A DNA stretch of 64,000 nt from Methanoculleus marisnigri JR1. GTDB lineage: Archaea; Halobacteriota; Methanomicrobia; Methanomicrobiales; Methanoculleaceae. The position numbers were made by a program, and so were the translations under genes. The stretch covers positions 1,854,695 through 1,918,694 of the forward strand of contig NC_009051.1 of the NCBI RefSeq assembly GCF_000015825.1, given 5' to 3'. The stretch's first letter is position 1; each line of letters starts with the position of its first letter. The notes under the pieces are model-generated. The model ran no database searches and was not told where the DNA came from. It saw nothing but the letters and a program-made list of their open reading frames with translations. Positions 51,227 to 60,912 of this stretch are shown here, in pieces.

Positions 51227-51778
51227 ATGAGAATCTCGTCCACCTCATTCCTGTGCGTCTGCATCCTCGGCCTGCTCCTCATGGCCGCCGGATGCACGCA
51301 GAGCAAGCCGGATAGCAACGCCTCGACGCCGGGAAGCCCCGAACCCAACTACACCTCCAATGAAACGCTCGCCGCCTTCGTCGAGAGCGCGGTCGATTAC
51401 GCGAAAGCCAACGGCAAAGAAAAGGCCCTCGCCGAGTTTTCCGACCCGAACGGGTCGTTCGTCAGGGGTGAACTCTACATCTATGCCTACGACTTCAACA
51501 ACGTCGCCCTCGCCCACCCGTTCGACCCCGACAAGATCGGCGTGAACCGGATGGACGAGCTCGACGCCTTCGGCAACCCCTACACCCGGCAGTTCATCGA
51601 CGCGGCGGAGAACGGCTCCGGGTTCGTCCGGTTCTACTACGTCAACCCCGCACACAACCGGACGGTCGAATCAAAACTGGGATACGTGATGAAGGTGGAC
51701 GAGGACTGGTGGCTCGGCTCCGGAATCTACACGGGGCCGGCAGAGCAGGTCACGGAAAACAGCCAGACACAGAGTTAA
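51227..51778 (+). CDS. lipoprotein with a single Cache domain
   Basis: The 183-residue protein has a lipobox ending in Cys23 and a short Ser/Pro linker. A Cache domain (about residues 45-170) follows, with Tyr-Ile-Tyr-Ala-Tyr-Asp near 85, His-Pro-Phe-Asp-Pro-Asp-Lys-Ile-Gly near 98 and Trp-Trp-Leu-Gly-Ser-Gly-Ile-Tyr near 163. Cache domains bind small extracellular ligands for chemoreceptors and kinases; here there is no signalling output, so it may be a free sensor partner or binding protein. It stands alone between the surface protein and the convergent fdhD operon. Confidence 0.85.
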   Translation: MRISSTSFLCVCILGLLLMAAGCTQSKPDSNASTPGSPEPNYTSNETLAAFVESAVDYAKANGKEKALAEFSDPNGSFVRGELYIYAYDFNNVALAHPFDPDKIGVNRMDELDAFGNPYTRQFIDAAENGSGFVRFYYVNPAHNRTVESKLGYVMKVDEDWWLGSGIYTGPAEQVTENSQTQS

Positions 51779-51829
51779 TATTCCCGACAACACCCGCCGC
51801 TTTTGCGTGCCCCGATAAATGAGAAAGGA

Positions 51830-52108
51830 TTATTTCCCCTTCCGCGCCCGCAGCCGTGCGATCTCCTCGCCGCCGGCGACCTTCACCACGAACGTCCCGT
51901 GGCAGGGCTTGGTGTAGGGGAAGATCAGGTTCTCTCCCTCGATGCCGACATAGAGCGGCGGCACACCGATGATATGGACATCATGGATTTTGTAGCCCGG
52001 TTCGACCTCGTGGTACTCCCGGACGTTCTTCTTGATATACTCCCGCGCCTCCTTAAAAGACGACTGCGAGAGAATGACCTCGGGTTTCAGCGCTTCGAGA
52101 CAGCCCAT
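51830..52108 (-). CDS. DUF1894-family methanogen protein
   Basis: The 92-residue soluble protein matches the DUF1894 family known from methanogens, of unknown function. The N-terminal half is helical (Ser-Phe-Lys-Glu-Ala-Arg-Glu-Tyr-Ile-Lys-Lys) and the C-terminal half beta-rich with Lys-Pro-Cys-His-Gly-Thr-Phe. It is the last gene of a six-gene operon and overlaps the DUF1890 gene by 22 bases. In methanogens DUF1890 and DUF1894 tend to be paired, which suggests a complex; this is recollection plus inference. Confidence 0.75.
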   Translation of the reverse strand: MGCLEALKPEVILSQSSFKEAREYIKKNVREYHEVEPGYKIHDVHIIGVPPLYVGIEGENLIFPYTKPCHGTFVVKVAGGEEIARLRARKGK

Positions 52109-52560
52109 TGCATCACCTCGTCGAGTTTGCGCTTCAGCGGCATGGGGTTGTGGACGGCCTTCGCCGCGACGACCTCGCAGGGGAACTCGATCTCACCGGC
52201 GAGTTCCTCCGCGTGCTCCCCGAAGAGGAGGGCATACACCCGTGCCTTCGATATGTAGGCCATCGTCCCGGCATACGCGACTCCCGAGTCGTTGTGGATG
52301 AAGACGAAGCAGAGGTCGAAGTCCCGCTGCTTCCCCGTGATCTCGTCGATCGCCGCGTCGAGATCGGTCATCTCCGAAACGTAGTGCCGGTCCGGGTCGG
52401 CCACCTCCATCAGTTTACGGGCCGCCTGTGTCCCGGCAATCACCGGCCGGATGCCCTGCTCCTTCAGGCCGTGGACCAGGTAGAGCGCCATGCTCGTCTG
52501 GACGGGCACCTGCGGGCACCCGAGCAGGATCAGCGCGGTCTTCTCGTTGTTCTCGGTCAT
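52087..52560 (-). CDS. DUF1890-family methanogen protein
   Basis: The 157-residue protein resembles DUF1890, with a Rossmann-like start (Ala-Leu-Ile-Leu-Leu-Gly-Cys-Pro-Gln-Val-Pro-Val-Gln-Thr) and Leu-Cys-Phe-Val-Phe-Ile-His-Asn-Asp-Ser-Gly near residue 83. The Gly-Cys-Pro could bind a thiol-linked or metal cofactor but this is unproven. It overlaps fdhD by four bases upstream and the DUF1894 gene downstream, so the three are translationally coupled. Confidence 0.75.
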   Translation of the reverse strand: MTENNEKTALILLGCPQVPVQTSMALYLVHGLKEQGIRPVIAGTQAARKLMEVADPDRHYVSEMTDLDAAIDEITGKQRDFDLCFVFIHNDSGVAYAGTMAYISKARVYALLFGEHAEELAGEIEFPCEVVAAKAVHNPMPLKRKLDEVMQWAVSKR

Positions 52561-53306
52561 CGTTTTGTCTTCTCCAGTTGCTCAAGGACTTCGGGCACCC
52601 GCTCCGGGTGCGTGTAGATGGTGAACCGCTCCCCCCGCGAGAAGCCGACCAGCGTGAGACCCGCGCGCTCCGCCGTGAGGATGCCCCGGTCGGTCGTGGC
52701 GGCGCGGGAGACGACGATCGGGATCCCCGCGTTCGCCGCCTTCGCCACCATCCCCGCCGGCTGCCGGCCCGTGCACCCGAGGATGCACCTCGACCGGTCG
52801 AGCCCCTTTAAGGCCGCATGGCCCACGACCTTGTCGACGGTGTTGTGCCTCCCCACATCGCACGCCCGGGTGACGAGTTCGCCGTCGCAGAAGAGAACCG
52901 AGCAGTGGACGCCGCCGGTCCTCCGCCAGGTGTCGGACTCGATCGCCGCCGTGACCGCACGGATGCCGTCCGCCGTGATCGTGATCGACGACGCGACCGA
53001 TCCCGGCTCGCCGAGCACGCGGGAACCGCCGGACGACTCCGTCTCGAGCCGGATCTCCTTTTTCACCGGTGCGGTGATGTGGACGTCCTTCCCGGCAACC
53101 TCCACCGACTCGACCGAGTCCGCCAGCCCCTCGCAGACGACGAACCCTGCCCCGAGGTCGTCCAGGCGGTCGGGGCTTGCCACGAGCGCCGTGAGGAACT
53201 CGCCGTTCAAAAAGAGCCGGACGTGGTCCTCGACGATGATGTCGTCGTGAACCTCGCGTGCACCGTCACCCGTCATCTGGATGCCGGCGCGGCAGACGAT
53301 CTCCAT
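52557..53306 (-). CDS. fdhD: formate dehydrogenase accessory protein FdhD
   Basis: The 249-residue protein matches FdhD, which passes sulfur from a cysteine desulfurase to the Mo/W-bis-MGD cofactor of formate dehydrogenase. Gly-Phe-Val-Val-Cys-Glu-Gly near residue 57, Thr-Gly-Gly-Val-His near 132, Asp-Val-Gly-Arg-His-Asn-Thr-Val-Asp-Lys near 151, and Gly-Arg-Gln-Pro-Ala-Gly-Met near 182 are family features. The Cys-x2-Cys loop known from E. coli FdhD is not seen in the expected region, which reads Glu-Ser-Ser-Gly-Gly-Ser-Arg. GGAGGAGA before this ATG decides the start. nifS and nifU are upstream in the operon, so sulfur delivery is at hand. Confidence 0.88.
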   Translation of the reverse strand: MEIVCRAGIQMTGDGAREVHDDIIVEDHVRLFLNGEFLTALVASPDRLDDLGAGFVVCEGLADSVESVEVAGKDVHITAPVKKEIRLETESSGGSRVLGEPGSVASSITITADGIRAVTAAIESDTWRRTGGVHCSVLFCDGELVTRACDVGRHNTVDKVVGHAALKGLDRSRCILGCTGRQPAGMVAKAANAGIPIVVSRAATTDRGILTAERAGLTLVGFSRGERFTIYTHPERVPEVLEQLEKTKR

Positions 53307-53623
53307 CAGGCCGTCTCCTCCCGGACCCAGTCGAGATACGGCGCGTAGCCGCCGACGATGGGAAGGGCGATGATCTCGGGGGTCTCGTAACTGTGCAGCT
53401 CCCGGATCCGCTCGATGAGCGGCTCGAGCAGGCGGTGCTGCGTCTTCGCGACGAGGAGCCGCTCGGCCTCGTTCTCGACCGTGCCCTTCCACCGGAAGCA
53501 GGAGTGCACGTCGACGACGTTCACGCAGGCGGCGAGGCGTGCATCAACGAGCGCTCTTGCAAGGGCTTCCGCTTCGCCGGCGGGGGCCGTGCAGAAGACC
53601 ACGGCGAATTCCGGGAGAACCAT
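53306..53623 (-). CDS. cutA: CutA1 divalent-ion tolerance protein
   Basis: The 105-residue protein has the CutA1 trimer fold. Ala-Arg-Ala-Leu-Val-Asp-Ala-Arg-Leu-Ala-Ala-Cys-Val-Asn-Val near residue 22, Phe-Arg-Trp-Lys-Gly near 43, and His-Ser-Tyr-Glu-Thr-Pro-Glu-Ile-Ile-Ala-Leu-Pro near 77 are diagnostic. The family binds Cu(II) and is linked with metal tolerance; function in archaea is not settled. Its stop overlaps the fdhD start. Confidence 0.94.
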   Translation of the reverse strand: MVLPEFAVVFCTAPAGEAEALARALVDARLAACVNVVDVHSCFRWKGTVENEAERLLVAKTQHRLLEPLIERIRELHSYETPEIIALPIVGGYAPYLDWVREETA

Positions 53624-53648
53624 GGTTTACCTTTCGTAGCGCCCGTAT

Positions 53649-54095
53649 TTAATCGTTCCCGGGGCAGGAATCGCAGCCGCCCTCCCCGGAGCAGCAGCAG
53701 CCCGACCCCCTCTCCAGGGGCTCGAGCCCCCGGCGGGTTCGGAAGTCGTCGATCGCGGCCCGGATAGCGTCGCGGGCGAGGAGCGAGCAGTGCACCTTCG
53801 GTTCCGGGAGGCCGCCGAGAGCGTCCACCACATCGGTGTTCGAGAGGTTCCATGCCTCGGCGATGGTCATCCCCAGGATCATCCGGGTAGCCATCGAACT
53901 CGAGGCGATCGCCGCCGCACACCCGAAGGTCTGGAACCGGGCGTCAACGATCCGGTCGCCCTCGACCTTGAGGTAGATCTTCATGATATCCCCGCAGGTC
54001 GGGCTCCCCGCCTCGCCGACGGCGTCGGCGTCGGCCAGTTCGCCCACGTTCTCGGGGTTCGTGAACTCTTCGATTACTTTCTCCGTATACATCAC
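53649..54095 (-). CDS. nifU: NifU/IscU-type Fe-S scaffold protein
   Basis: The 148-residue protein assembles Fe-S clusters with the adjacent NifS. Its three cluster ligands are Cys34 (Ser-Pro-Thr-Cys-Gly-Asp), a Cys in Phe-Gly-Cys-Ala-Ala-Ala near 59, and one in Lys-Val-His-Cys-Ser-Leu near 102. The C-terminal 20 residues add a cysteine-rich tail, Gly-Cys-Cys-Cys-Ser-Gly-Glu-Gly-Gly-Cys-Asp-Ser-Cys, not part of the normal IscU fold. It overlaps nifS by four bases. Confidence 0.93.
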   Translation of the reverse strand: MMYTEKVIEEFTNPENVGELADADAVGEAGSPTCGDIMKIYLKVEGDRIVDARFQTFGCAAAIASSSMATRMILGMTIAEAWNLSNTDVVDALGGLPEPKVHCSLLARDAIRAAIDDFRTRRGLEPLERGSGCCCSGEGGCDSCPGND

Positions 54096-55291
54096 TCGGC
54101 CTCCGGCATCCGGGTGCGGGCAGGCGTCAGCGGCGATATCCGCCGCAGCCGCCCGATCACCTCCGGCAGCACTTCAAGGACATAATCGACGTCGTCTTCC
54201 GTGTTCGCATCGCCGAGCGTCAGCCGGAGCGAACCGTGCGCCTCCTCGTGGGAGAGGCCGGTCGCAAGCAGGACGTGTGACGGTTCCGACGACCCCGAAG
54301 AGCAGGCGCTCCCCGTGGATGCGCAGATCCCGCGGCCGTCGAGCAGCAGCAGGATCGACTCCCCCTCGACGTAGCGGAAACTGAAGTTCGCGTTGTTCGG
54401 GAGGCGTTCCAGCGGGTGGCCGTTTAAGCGGGAGTCCGGGATGGAGCCGAGGATACCACGGATCAGTCGGTCCCGCATCGTGGCGATCCGGCGGTTGTGC
54501 CCCTCGATATCGGCGGTCGCAAGTTCGATCGCCCTCCCGAGCCCGACAATGCCGGGGACGTTCTCGGTTCCGGCCCGCCTTCCTCGCTCCTGTGCGCCGC
54601 CGTGGATCAGGGTCTCGACCCGGGTCCCCTGCCGGATATAGAGTGCCCCCGTCCCCTTCGGGCCGTAGAACTTGTGCCCGGAGAGCGAGAGGAGATCGAT
54701 ATTCATCCGCTCTACGTCGATCGGCACCGCCCCGATCGCCTGGACGGCGTCGGTATGGAAGAGGACGCCGTGATCGTGCGCGACCCGCCCGATCTCCGCG
54801 ACCGGCTGGACTGTCCCGATCTCGTTGTTCGCGGTCATCACCGAGACGAGGATGGTCTCATCCGTGATCGCCGCTTCGACCGCCACCGGGTCGACCCTCC
54901 CGAACTCGTCGACGGGGAGATAGGTGACGGAGAATCCCTGCCGCTCCAGCCACTCGCAGGTGTGAAGGACCGCGTGGTGCTCGATTGCGGAGGTGACGAT
55001 GTGGTTGCCGCGCTCCCGGTTCGCGAAAGCGACCCCCTTGATCGCCCAGTTGTCGGCCTCCGTCCCGCCGGAGGTGAAGAAGATCTCGCCGGTGCTCGCG
55101 GCGACGGCCGTCGCCACCTGTCCCCGCGCCGTCTCAACGCCGCTCCGGGATTCCCCAGAATACCGGTAGAGGGACGAGGGGTTGCCGAAATGCTCCGAGA
55201 GGTACGGGGCCATCGCCGCAACGACCTCGGGCTTCATGAAGGTCGTCGCCGCATGATCCATATAGAGGGTGCGCTCTACCTGATCGTTCAT
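54092..55291 (-). CDS. nifS: cysteine desulfurase, NifS/IscS type
   Basis: The 399-residue PLP enzyme takes sulfur from cysteine. Asp-His-Ala-Ala-Thr-Thr near residue 12, Thr-Ser-Gly-Gly-Thr-Glu-Ala-Asp-Asn near 74, the PLP lysine in Ser-Gly-His-Lys-Phe-Tyr-Gly near 209, and the active-site loop Cys-Ser-Ser-Gly-Ser near 330 are all present. It leads the operon nifS-nifU-cutA-fdhD-DUF1890-DUF1894, so the sulfur can go to Fe-S clusters and, through FdhD, to the formate dehydrogenase cofactor. Confidence 0.95.
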   Translation of the reverse strand: MNDQVERTLYMDHAATTFMKPEVVAAMAPYLSEHFGNPSSLYRYSGESRSGVETARGQVATAVAASTGEIFFTSGGTEADNWAIKGVAFANRERGNHIVTSAIEHHAVLHTCEWLERQGFSVTYLPVDEFGRVDPVAVEAAITDETILVSVMTANNEIGTVQPVAEIGRVAHDHGVLFHTDAVQAIGAVPIDVERMNIDLLSLSGHKFYGPKGTGALYIRQGTRVETLIHGGAQERGRRAGTENVPGIVGLGRAIELATADIEGHNRRIATMRDRLIRGILGSIPDSRLNGHPLERLPNNANFSFRYVEGESILLLLDGRGICASTGSACSSGSSEPSHVLLATGLSHEEAHGSLRLTLGDANTEDDVDYVLEVLPEVIGRLRRISPLTPARTRMPEAE

Positions 55292-55395
55292 GTCCGGTAG
55301 ATCGTAGGAGCCGGAAGCGTATCAGCGTTACCGGTCCGGAACCCTTCCCACCACGAGTAAGAAATTAAATAGGGTTCCATGCGCAATATCTGATA

Positions 55396-56544
55396 ATGTA
55401 TTCGAGACGCATGGATCACCTTCCCCCCTACCTTTTTGCACGCATTGACGAGATGAAAGAGGAGAAGCAGCGTCAGGGTGTCGACGTCATCGACCTCGGG
55501 GTCGGCGACCCGGATCTTCCCACCCCGCCGCACATCGTGGAGGCGCTCTGCGACGCGGCCAGGAACCCGAAGAACCACCACTACCCCTCCTACACCGGCA
55601 TGCTCGCCTACCGCGAGGCGGTGGCCGACTGGTACCGGACCCGGTTCGGGGTCGACCTCGACGCGAAAAAGGAGACCCTCGCGCTCATCGGCTCGAAAGA
55701 AGGCATCGCGCACATCGCCGAGGCCTTCGTCAACCCCGGGGAGGTCGTCCTCGCCGCCGACCCGGGTTACCCGGTCTACAAGACCTCCACGCTCTTTGCC
55801 GAGGGCAAAGTCCACGAGATGCCCATCCGCGCCGAGAACGACTTCCTCCCGGTGCTCGAGGATATCCCTGCCGACGTCGTGAAGCAGGCGAAGTTGATCT
55901 TCATCAACTACCCGAACAACCCCACAGCCGCAATAGCGCCCCTCTCGTTCTTCGAGGAAGTCGTCGAGTTTGCGCGGGAGCACGAGATCGTCGTCGTCCA
56001 CGACAACGCCTACTCTGAGATCACCTTCGACGGCTACCGGGCGCCCTCGTTCCTCGAGGCCGACGGCGCGATGGAGGTCGGGGTCGAGATGCACTCGCTC
56101 TCGAAGACCTACAACATGACCGGGTGGCGGATCGGGATGGCCTGCGGAAACCCGGAGATCGTCGCAGGGCTCGGCCGGGTCAAGACCAACGTCGACTCGG
56201 GCGCGTTCAACGCCATCCAGCACGCCGCGATCACCGCGCTCACCGGCCCGCAGGACTGCATCTCGGAGGCCTGCTCGGTCTACCGGGAACGCCGGGACGT
56301 GCTCGTGAAAGGGCTTTCCGAGATCGGGCTCGACGTCACGGCGCCGAAGGCCACCTTCTACGTCTGGGCACCGGTCGACGACAGCATGGCGTTTGCCGCA
56401 CAGCTCCTCGACAAAGCCGGGATCGTCGCGACCCCGGGCATCGGGTTCGGCAAGAACGGCGAAGGATTCATCCGGTTCGCGATCACCCGGTCGATCGAGC
56501 GGATCAACGAGGCCGTAGAGCGGATGCGGGGGATTGACCTGTGA
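55396..56544 (+). CDS. dapL: LL-diaminopimelate aminotransferase
   Basis: The 382-residue class-I aminotransferase fits DapL, which makes LL-diaminopimelate directly from tetrahydrodipicolinate. [10 protein letters not shown] near residue 36, Pro-Gly-Tyr-Pro-Val-Tyr near 122, Tyr-Pro-Asn-Asn-Pro-Thr near 171, and the PLP lysine in [12 protein letters not shown] near 237 are seen. Context confirms it: lysA follows with a four-base overlap. A TATA box ATTAAATAGG lies about 28 bases before the ATG, so translation is nearly leaderless. Confidence 0.93.
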   Translation: MYSRRMDHLPPYLFARIDEMKEEKQRQGVDVIDLGVGDPDLPTPPHIVEALCDAARNPKNHHYPSYTGMLAYREAVADWYRTRFGVDLDAKKETLALIGSKEGIAHIAEAFVNPGEVVLAADPGYPVYKTSTLFAEGKVHEMPIRAENDFLPVLEDIPADVVKQAKLIFINYPNNPTAAIAPLSFFEEVVEFAREHEIVVVHDNAYSEITFDGYRAPSFLEADGAMEVGVEMHSLSKTYNMTGWRIGMACGNPEIVAGLGRVKTNVDSGAFNAIQHAAITALTGPQDCISEACSVYRERRDVLVKGLSEIGLDVTAPKATFYVWAPVDDSMAFAAQLLDKAGIVATPGIGFGKNGEGFIRFAITRSIERINEAVERMRGIDL

Positions 56545-57833
56545 TCCTCCCCTCGCACCTCACGGTCAGGGACGGCCATCTCCGGATCGGCGAGCACGAC
56601 ACGGTGGATCTCGCGGAACGGTTCGGCACCCCGCTTTACGTCACCGACGAGATGCGGATCCGCGGGAACTTCCAGAGGCTTTCGGGCGCGCTCACCGCCC
56701 ACTACCCCAAAATCCGTGTCCTCTACGCCGCGAAGGCAAACGGCAACCTGGCGATCTTTAAGACGCTCGCATCACAGGGCGCCGGGGCCGACGTCTTCTC
56801 TGCGGGAGAGGTCGCGCTCGCCCTCGCCGCCGGGATGCTTCCTTCGTCGCTCCTCTTCAACGGGAGCTCGAAGACCCCCGCCGACCTCGCCCTCGCGGTC
56901 GAGAAGGGCATCCGGGTCTCGGTGGACTCACCAGACGAACTCCGGCAGCTCGACCGCGCGGCGGGAGCGGCGGGAACAACCGTCGAGATCGCGTTCAGGG
57001 TCAACCCGGCAATCGAGGTCCCCACCCACCCGAAGATCGCGACGGGGCTTGCGACGAGCAAGTTCGGTATTCCCGCAGGGCAGATCCTGGATGCCTACAG
57101 GGAAGCGCTCGCGCTCGAGCACGTAAAACCGGTCGGGATCCACTGCCACATCGGCTCGCAGATCCTCGACGTGGAGCCCTTCGCCCACGAGGTTGAGGTG
57201 CTGATCGACGTCGCCCGCGATCTCCTCGATATCGGGGTCAACCTCTCGTTCATCGATATCGGGGGCGGCCTCGGCATCCCCTACCACCGGGAGACCGATC
57301 GCGCCCCGACGCCGGAGGAGTACGCGGAAGCGGTCATGCCGGTCTTCCTTCGCGGCATCAAAGAACTCGGGATCGAGCCCGAACTCTGGGTCGAGCCGGG
57401 CCGGTGGCTCATCGGCGACTCGACGGTCCTCTTGACAAGGGTCAACTCCGTCAAGACCGCCCATAAGACCTTCGCGAACGTCGACGCCGGGTTCAACCTT
57501 CTCGTCCGGCCGACGATGTACGATTCTTACCACGAGGTCGTGGCGGCGAACAGGGCCGACGCGCCCGCCGTGCGGGAGTACTCCGTCACGGGGCCGATCT
57601 GCGAGACCGGCGACATCCTCGCGAAAGACCGGATGCTCCCCGAACTCGAGGCAGGCGATCTCATCGCGGTGCTGGACGCCGGGGCCTACGGGTTTGCGAT
57701 GTCGTCGCAGTACAACAGCCGGCCCCGCTGCGCCGAGGTGCTCCTCGCGGGCGAGAAGGCGGCGCTGATGCGCCGGGCCGAGACGATCGACGACCTGACC
57801 GCCCCCATGGTGACGGTGCCCTGGCAGGAGTAA
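56541..57833 (+). CDS. lysA: diaminopimelate decarboxylase
   Basis: The 430-residue PLP enzyme removes CO2 from meso-diaminopimelate to give lysine. Tyr-Ala-Ala-Lys-Ala-Asn-Gly-Asn near residue 61 contains the PLP lysine. His-Cys-His-Ile-Gly-Ser-Gln near 200, Ile-Gly-Gly-Gly-Leu-Gly-Ile-Pro-Tyr near 240, Glu-Pro-Gly-Arg near 283, and Cys-Glu-Thr-Gly-Asp near 353 are all family motifs. GTG start, overlapping dapL. A separate DAP epimerase gene is not adjacent. Confidence 0.95.
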   Translation: MILPSHLTVRDGHLRIGEHDTVDLAERFGTPLYVTDEMRIRGNFQRLSGALTAHYPKIRVLYAAKANGNLAIFKTLASQGAGADVFSAGEVALALAAGMLPSSLLFNGSSKTPADLALAVEKGIRVSVDSPDELRQLDRAAGAAGTTVEIAFRVNPAIEVPTHPKIATGLATSKFGIPAGQILDAYREALALEHVKPVGIHCHIGSQILDVEPFAHEVEVLIDVARDLLDIGVNLSFIDIGGGLGIPYHRETDRAPTPEEYAEAVMPVFLRGIKELGIEPELWVEPGRWLIGDSTVLLTRVNSVKTAHKTFANVDAGFNLLVRPTMYDSYHEVVAANRADAPAVREYSVTGPICETGDILAKDRMLPELEAGDLIAVLDAGAYGFAMSSQYNSRPRCAEVLLAGEKAALMRRAETIDDLTAPMVTVPWQE

Positions 57834-57849
57834 GAGCGGAGCCGCAGCC

Positions 57850-59139
57850 GTGAAGTTCCACTACCTCCTGGTCGACGACCTTCTCGAGAAGGGAGAGTTC
57901 GAGCGGCGGGTGGAGGGGAAGGTGGCAGAGTCGGGAGACCTCCTCGACGAACGGACTGCCGCGATGCTGGTCGTCAAAGACCTGGGGCGCTCGCACATCC
58001 GGATACGCGACCTTGCGGCCGCCCCGAGCCTCGCGTGCTTCTTTGCGAAGGTGCTCGCCGTCGAGGAGCCCCGGGAGTTCGAGCGGCCCGACGGCACGCC
58101 CGGCCTTGTCGCGAACGTGACGGTGGGCGACGAAACCGGCAGGGCCCGGCTGACCCTCTGGGACGAGAAGGCCGCTGGCGTCTCCGAGATCGAGGCGGGC
58201 GACGTGCTCGAGATCCTCGGCCGGCCGAAGGGCAAAGGAAAGGTCCCCGACGTCACCGCCGTCGCCGTCCAGGAGGCGGCATGCGAGATCTCCTGTGATG
58301 AGGGGAGAGACGCTTCGGCTCCCGGACCGGCGGGCGATCTCGAGGTCCGGCTGATCTCGATCGAGAGCCCACGGGCGTTCGTCCGCCGCGACGGAACACC
58401 CGGCGAGATGGTCGAAGCGGTGATCGGGAACGAAGACGGCGTATTCCGGCTCGTCGCCTGGGCACCGGCCGTCCTTCTCGGGGTGGAACCGGGAGAGAAC
58501 GTCGTCATCCGCGGGGCGGTTGCACGCGAAAACGACCGGGGGGTCGAGTACAGTCTCGGCGAATCCGCGTCCGTCGTGCACTCCGACGGTGAGATCGACC
58601 TCCCCATGAACACCGTCGCCGGTATCGAGGAAGGCGGGACCTACTCGCTTGCCGGAACGGTTCTCTCCGTCCAGCCCCCGCACTCGTTCACCACGCGGAA
58701 CGGGCGGCAGTCCTCGGTCAGGAACCTGGTCATCGCCGATCCGACCGGCGAGATCCCGGTCGTCGTCTGGGGCGAGAAGGCGGACGAACATCTGGTGCCC
58801 GGCGACCGGATCGAGGTCTACAACGCGACCGCACGGCGGGGCCGGTACGGCGATCTCGAGGTGCACCTCTCGTGGGGGAGCGCCCTCGTTCTCCTCGCAC
58901 AGGAGGAGAAGGAGGTGGAGGTCGAAGGGACGATCATCGCCACCCGGGAGGGGATCGCTCTTGATACCGGTGATGCCTGCTACCTCCTCGACGAGCCGCT
59001 GCCCATCGGATCTCGTGTGCGCGCCCGGGGCCGGGTGCATAGGGGCGTGATCTGTCTGAGCGATATCGAGGCAGTAATGCCCGATCAAAAGGATCTGCAG
59101 CGCCGCCTGGATCGGTTCGCCGAAGAACCCCGATCCTGA
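57850..59139 (+). CDS. RPA-like single-stranded DNA-binding protein with OB folds
   Basis: The 429-residue protein shows a helical N-terminal part and at least three OB folds at about residues 65-165, 175-270 and 280-370, each with Val-Glu-x-Pro-[Arg]-x-Phe followed by Arg-x-Asp/Asn-Gly and Gly-Arg-Ala/Glu strands. This is the layout of archaeal RPA proteins that protect single-stranded DNA. No Cys4 zinc finger is present, unlike several archaeal RPAs. GTG start. It lies directly before radA, consistent with joint work in recombination, but a TATA box (TTTATG near 59171) gives radA its own promoter. Confidence 0.88.
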   Translation: MKFHYLLVDDLLEKGEFERRVEGKVAESGDLLDERTAAMLVVKDLGRSHIRIRDLAAAPSLACFFAKVLAVEEPREFERPDGTPGLVANVTVGDETGRARLTLWDEKAAGVSEIEAGDVLEILGRPKGKGKVPDVTAVAVQEAACEISCDEGRDASAPGPAGDLEVRLISIESPRAFVRRDGTPGEMVEAVIGNEDGVFRLVAWAPAVLLGVEPGENVVIRGAVARENDRGVEYSLGESASVVHSDGEIDLPMNTVAGIEEGGTYSLAGTVLSVQPPHSFTTRNGRQSSVRNLVIADPTGEIPVVVWGEKADEHLVPGDRIEVYNATARRGRYGDLEVHLSWGSALVLLAQEEKEVEVEGTIIATREGIALDTGDACYLLDEPLPIGSRVRARGRVHRGVICLSDIEAVMPDQKDLQRRLDRFAEEPRS

Positions 59140-59239
59140 TCTTCACTTTCACCCCGCACGGCAAGCGACCTTTATGTCTCCGGCTAGAGATTCTAGTGTA
59201 CCATACAGAAACACACCTAGAGATCAAGTGAGGATTGAG

Positions 59240-60214
59240 ATGTCAGAGATTGATCTTGAAGATTTACCCGGCGTCGGAGCGACCACTGCCGAAAAGCTCC
59301 GCGAAGCCGGATACGGGACCGTCGAGAGCGTTGCGACGGCCACCACGTCGGATCTCGCCGAGGCGGCGGAGATCGGCGAGGCCACCGCAAAGAAAGTGAT
59401 TCTCGCCGCCCGGAAGATGGCGGATATCGGGGGGTTCAAGACCGGCCGCGATATCCTCGATAAGAGGAAAGATATCAAGAAGCTCAGGACGCTGGTCCCC
59501 GAGTTCGACGAGCTGGTCGGCGGCGGCCTCGAGACGCAGGCGATCACGGAGGTCTACGGCGAGTTCGGGTCCGGCAAGAGCCAGCTCGTCCACCAGATGG
59601 CCGTCAACGCCCAGCTCCCCGAAGAACTCGGCGGGCTCGGCGGGGGGGTCATCTACGTCGATACCGAGAACACCTTCCGGCCTGAGCGGATCGAGCAGAT
59701 GCTGAACGGCCTCCCCGAAGAGGCGGAGATCGGAGAGATCGAGGAGGTCCTCGAACGGATTCACGTCGCGCGGGCGCACAGTTCCGACCACCAGATGCTG
59801 CTCCTCGAGACGGCACGGGAACTCGCAAACGACCTGCGGACCTCCGATTACCCGGTCAGGCTCTTCGTCATCGACTCGTTGACGTCGCTCTTCCGCTCGG
59901 AGTACGCGGGACGGGGCACCCTTGCTCCCCGGCAGCAGAAACTGAACCGCCACATGCACGACCTCCTGAAACTGATCGACGACCACAACGCCGTCGGCCT
60001 CGTGACCAACCAGGTGATGTCGAACCCCGGCATCCTCTTCGGCGACCCCACGAAACCGATCGGCGGCAACATCGTCGGTCACACCGCAACCTTCCGGCTC
60101 TATCTCAGGAAGAGCAAGGGCGGCAAGAGGGTCGCCCGCCTGGTGGACAGCCCGAACCTCCCCGAGGGCGAGGCGGCGTTCATGGTCGAGCAGGCAGGGC
60201 TCAAACCGTGCTGA
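59240..60214 (+). CDS. radA: DNA repair and recombination protein RadA
   Basis: The 324-residue recombinase forms filaments on single-stranded DNA and promotes strand exchange. A helix-hairpin-helix domain opens it ([11 protein letters not shown]). Phe-Lys-Thr-Gly near residue 75 is the polymerisation region. Walker A is Gly-Glu-Phe-Gly-Ser-Gly-Lys-Ser near 108, and Walker B Leu-Phe-Val-Ile-Asp-Ser near 210, followed by Arg-Ser-Glu-Tyr and the L2 region near Thr-Asn-Gln-Val. No intein is present. GTGAGG shortly before the ATG fixes the start. Confidence 0.97.
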   Translation: MSEIDLEDLPGVGATTAEKLREAGYGTVESVATATTSDLAEAAEIGEATAKKVILAARKMADIGGFKTGRDILDKRKDIKKLRTLVPEFDELVGGGLETQAITEVYGEFGSGKSQLVHQMAVNAQLPEELGGLGGGVIYVDTENTFRPERIEQMLNGLPEEAEIGEIEEVLERIHVARAHSSDHQMLLLETARELANDLRTSDYPVRLFVIDSLTSLFRSEYAGRGTLAPRQQKLNRHMHDLLKLIDDHNAVGLVTNQVMSNPGILFGDPTKPIGGNIVGHTATFRLYLRKSKGGKRVARLVDSPNLPEGEAAFMVEQAGLKPC

Positions 60215-60912
60215 AGACGCTCGTAACGGACGTCGACGGCACCATCACCGACCGGCGGCGGCGGATCAACACCGCTGCCGTCGAGACCATCCGGACGCTC
60301 GTCGACGCCGGGATAGAGGTGGTGCTCGCAAGCGGCAACACCGTCTGCTTCATGGACGGGCTCTGCAAGATGGTCGGGACGGACGGGACAATCATCGGCG
60401 AGAACGGCGGCGTCTACCGGAGGGGGTTTTCAGGCACCCTCCGCATCCCCGGCGACCAGGAGGTCTGCCGGGAAGCCTTCAAGGTGCTCAACGACTATTT
60501 TGCCGGAAAAGGCGTCGAACTCGAACTCTACAGTGCGCAGTACCGGTTCGCCGACGTTGCCTTCGCCCGGAACATCGACCCCGATGAGGCAAGAGCGATC
60601 ATCCGCGACCACGGCCTCCCCGTCCGGGTGCTCGATACCGGGTTTGCAATCCACCTTCAGACCCCCGGCGTGAGCAAAGGGACGGCGCTCGTGGAACTTG
60701 CCCGTGAGATGGGGCTTTCCCCCTCCGAGATGATGGCCGTCGGAGACTCCGAAAACGATATCGAGATGCTCGAGGCTGCCGGCATCGGCGTCGCTGTGCG
60801 AAATGCCCCGGTACGGACCCTGTCGGCGGCGGACTGGGTCTCCGAAGAAGGTTACGGGGACGGATTCGTGGAAGCGGTAAAAAAGTATTATCCCTATCTC
60901 TTCAGCAGGTAG
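60208..60912 (+). CDS. archaeal phosphoglycolate phosphatase (HAD superfamily)
   Basis: The 234-residue HAD enzyme has motif I Thr-Asp-Val-Asp-Gly-Thr-Ile-Thr near residue 7, a motif II Ser in Leu-Ala-Ser-Gly-Asn-Thr near 41, a C2-type cap, and motif IV Val-Gly-Asp-Ser-Glu-Asn-Asp near 176. Length and motifs match archaeal PGP (TA0175 type). It would clear 2-phosphoglycolate, for instance from DNA repair, which suits its place overlapping radA by seven bases. GTG start. Confidence 0.9.
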   Translation: MLKTLVTDVDGTITDRRRRINTAAVETIRTLVDAGIEVVLASGNTVCFMDGLCKMVGTDGTIIGENGGVYRRGFSGTLRIPGDQEVCREAFKVLNDYFAGKGVELELYSAQYRFADVAFARNIDPDEARAIIRDHGLPVRVLDTGFAIHLQTPGVSKGTALVELAREMGLSPSEMMAVGDSENDIEMLEAAGIGVAVRNAPVRTLSAADWVSEEGYGDGFVEAVKKYYPYLFSR

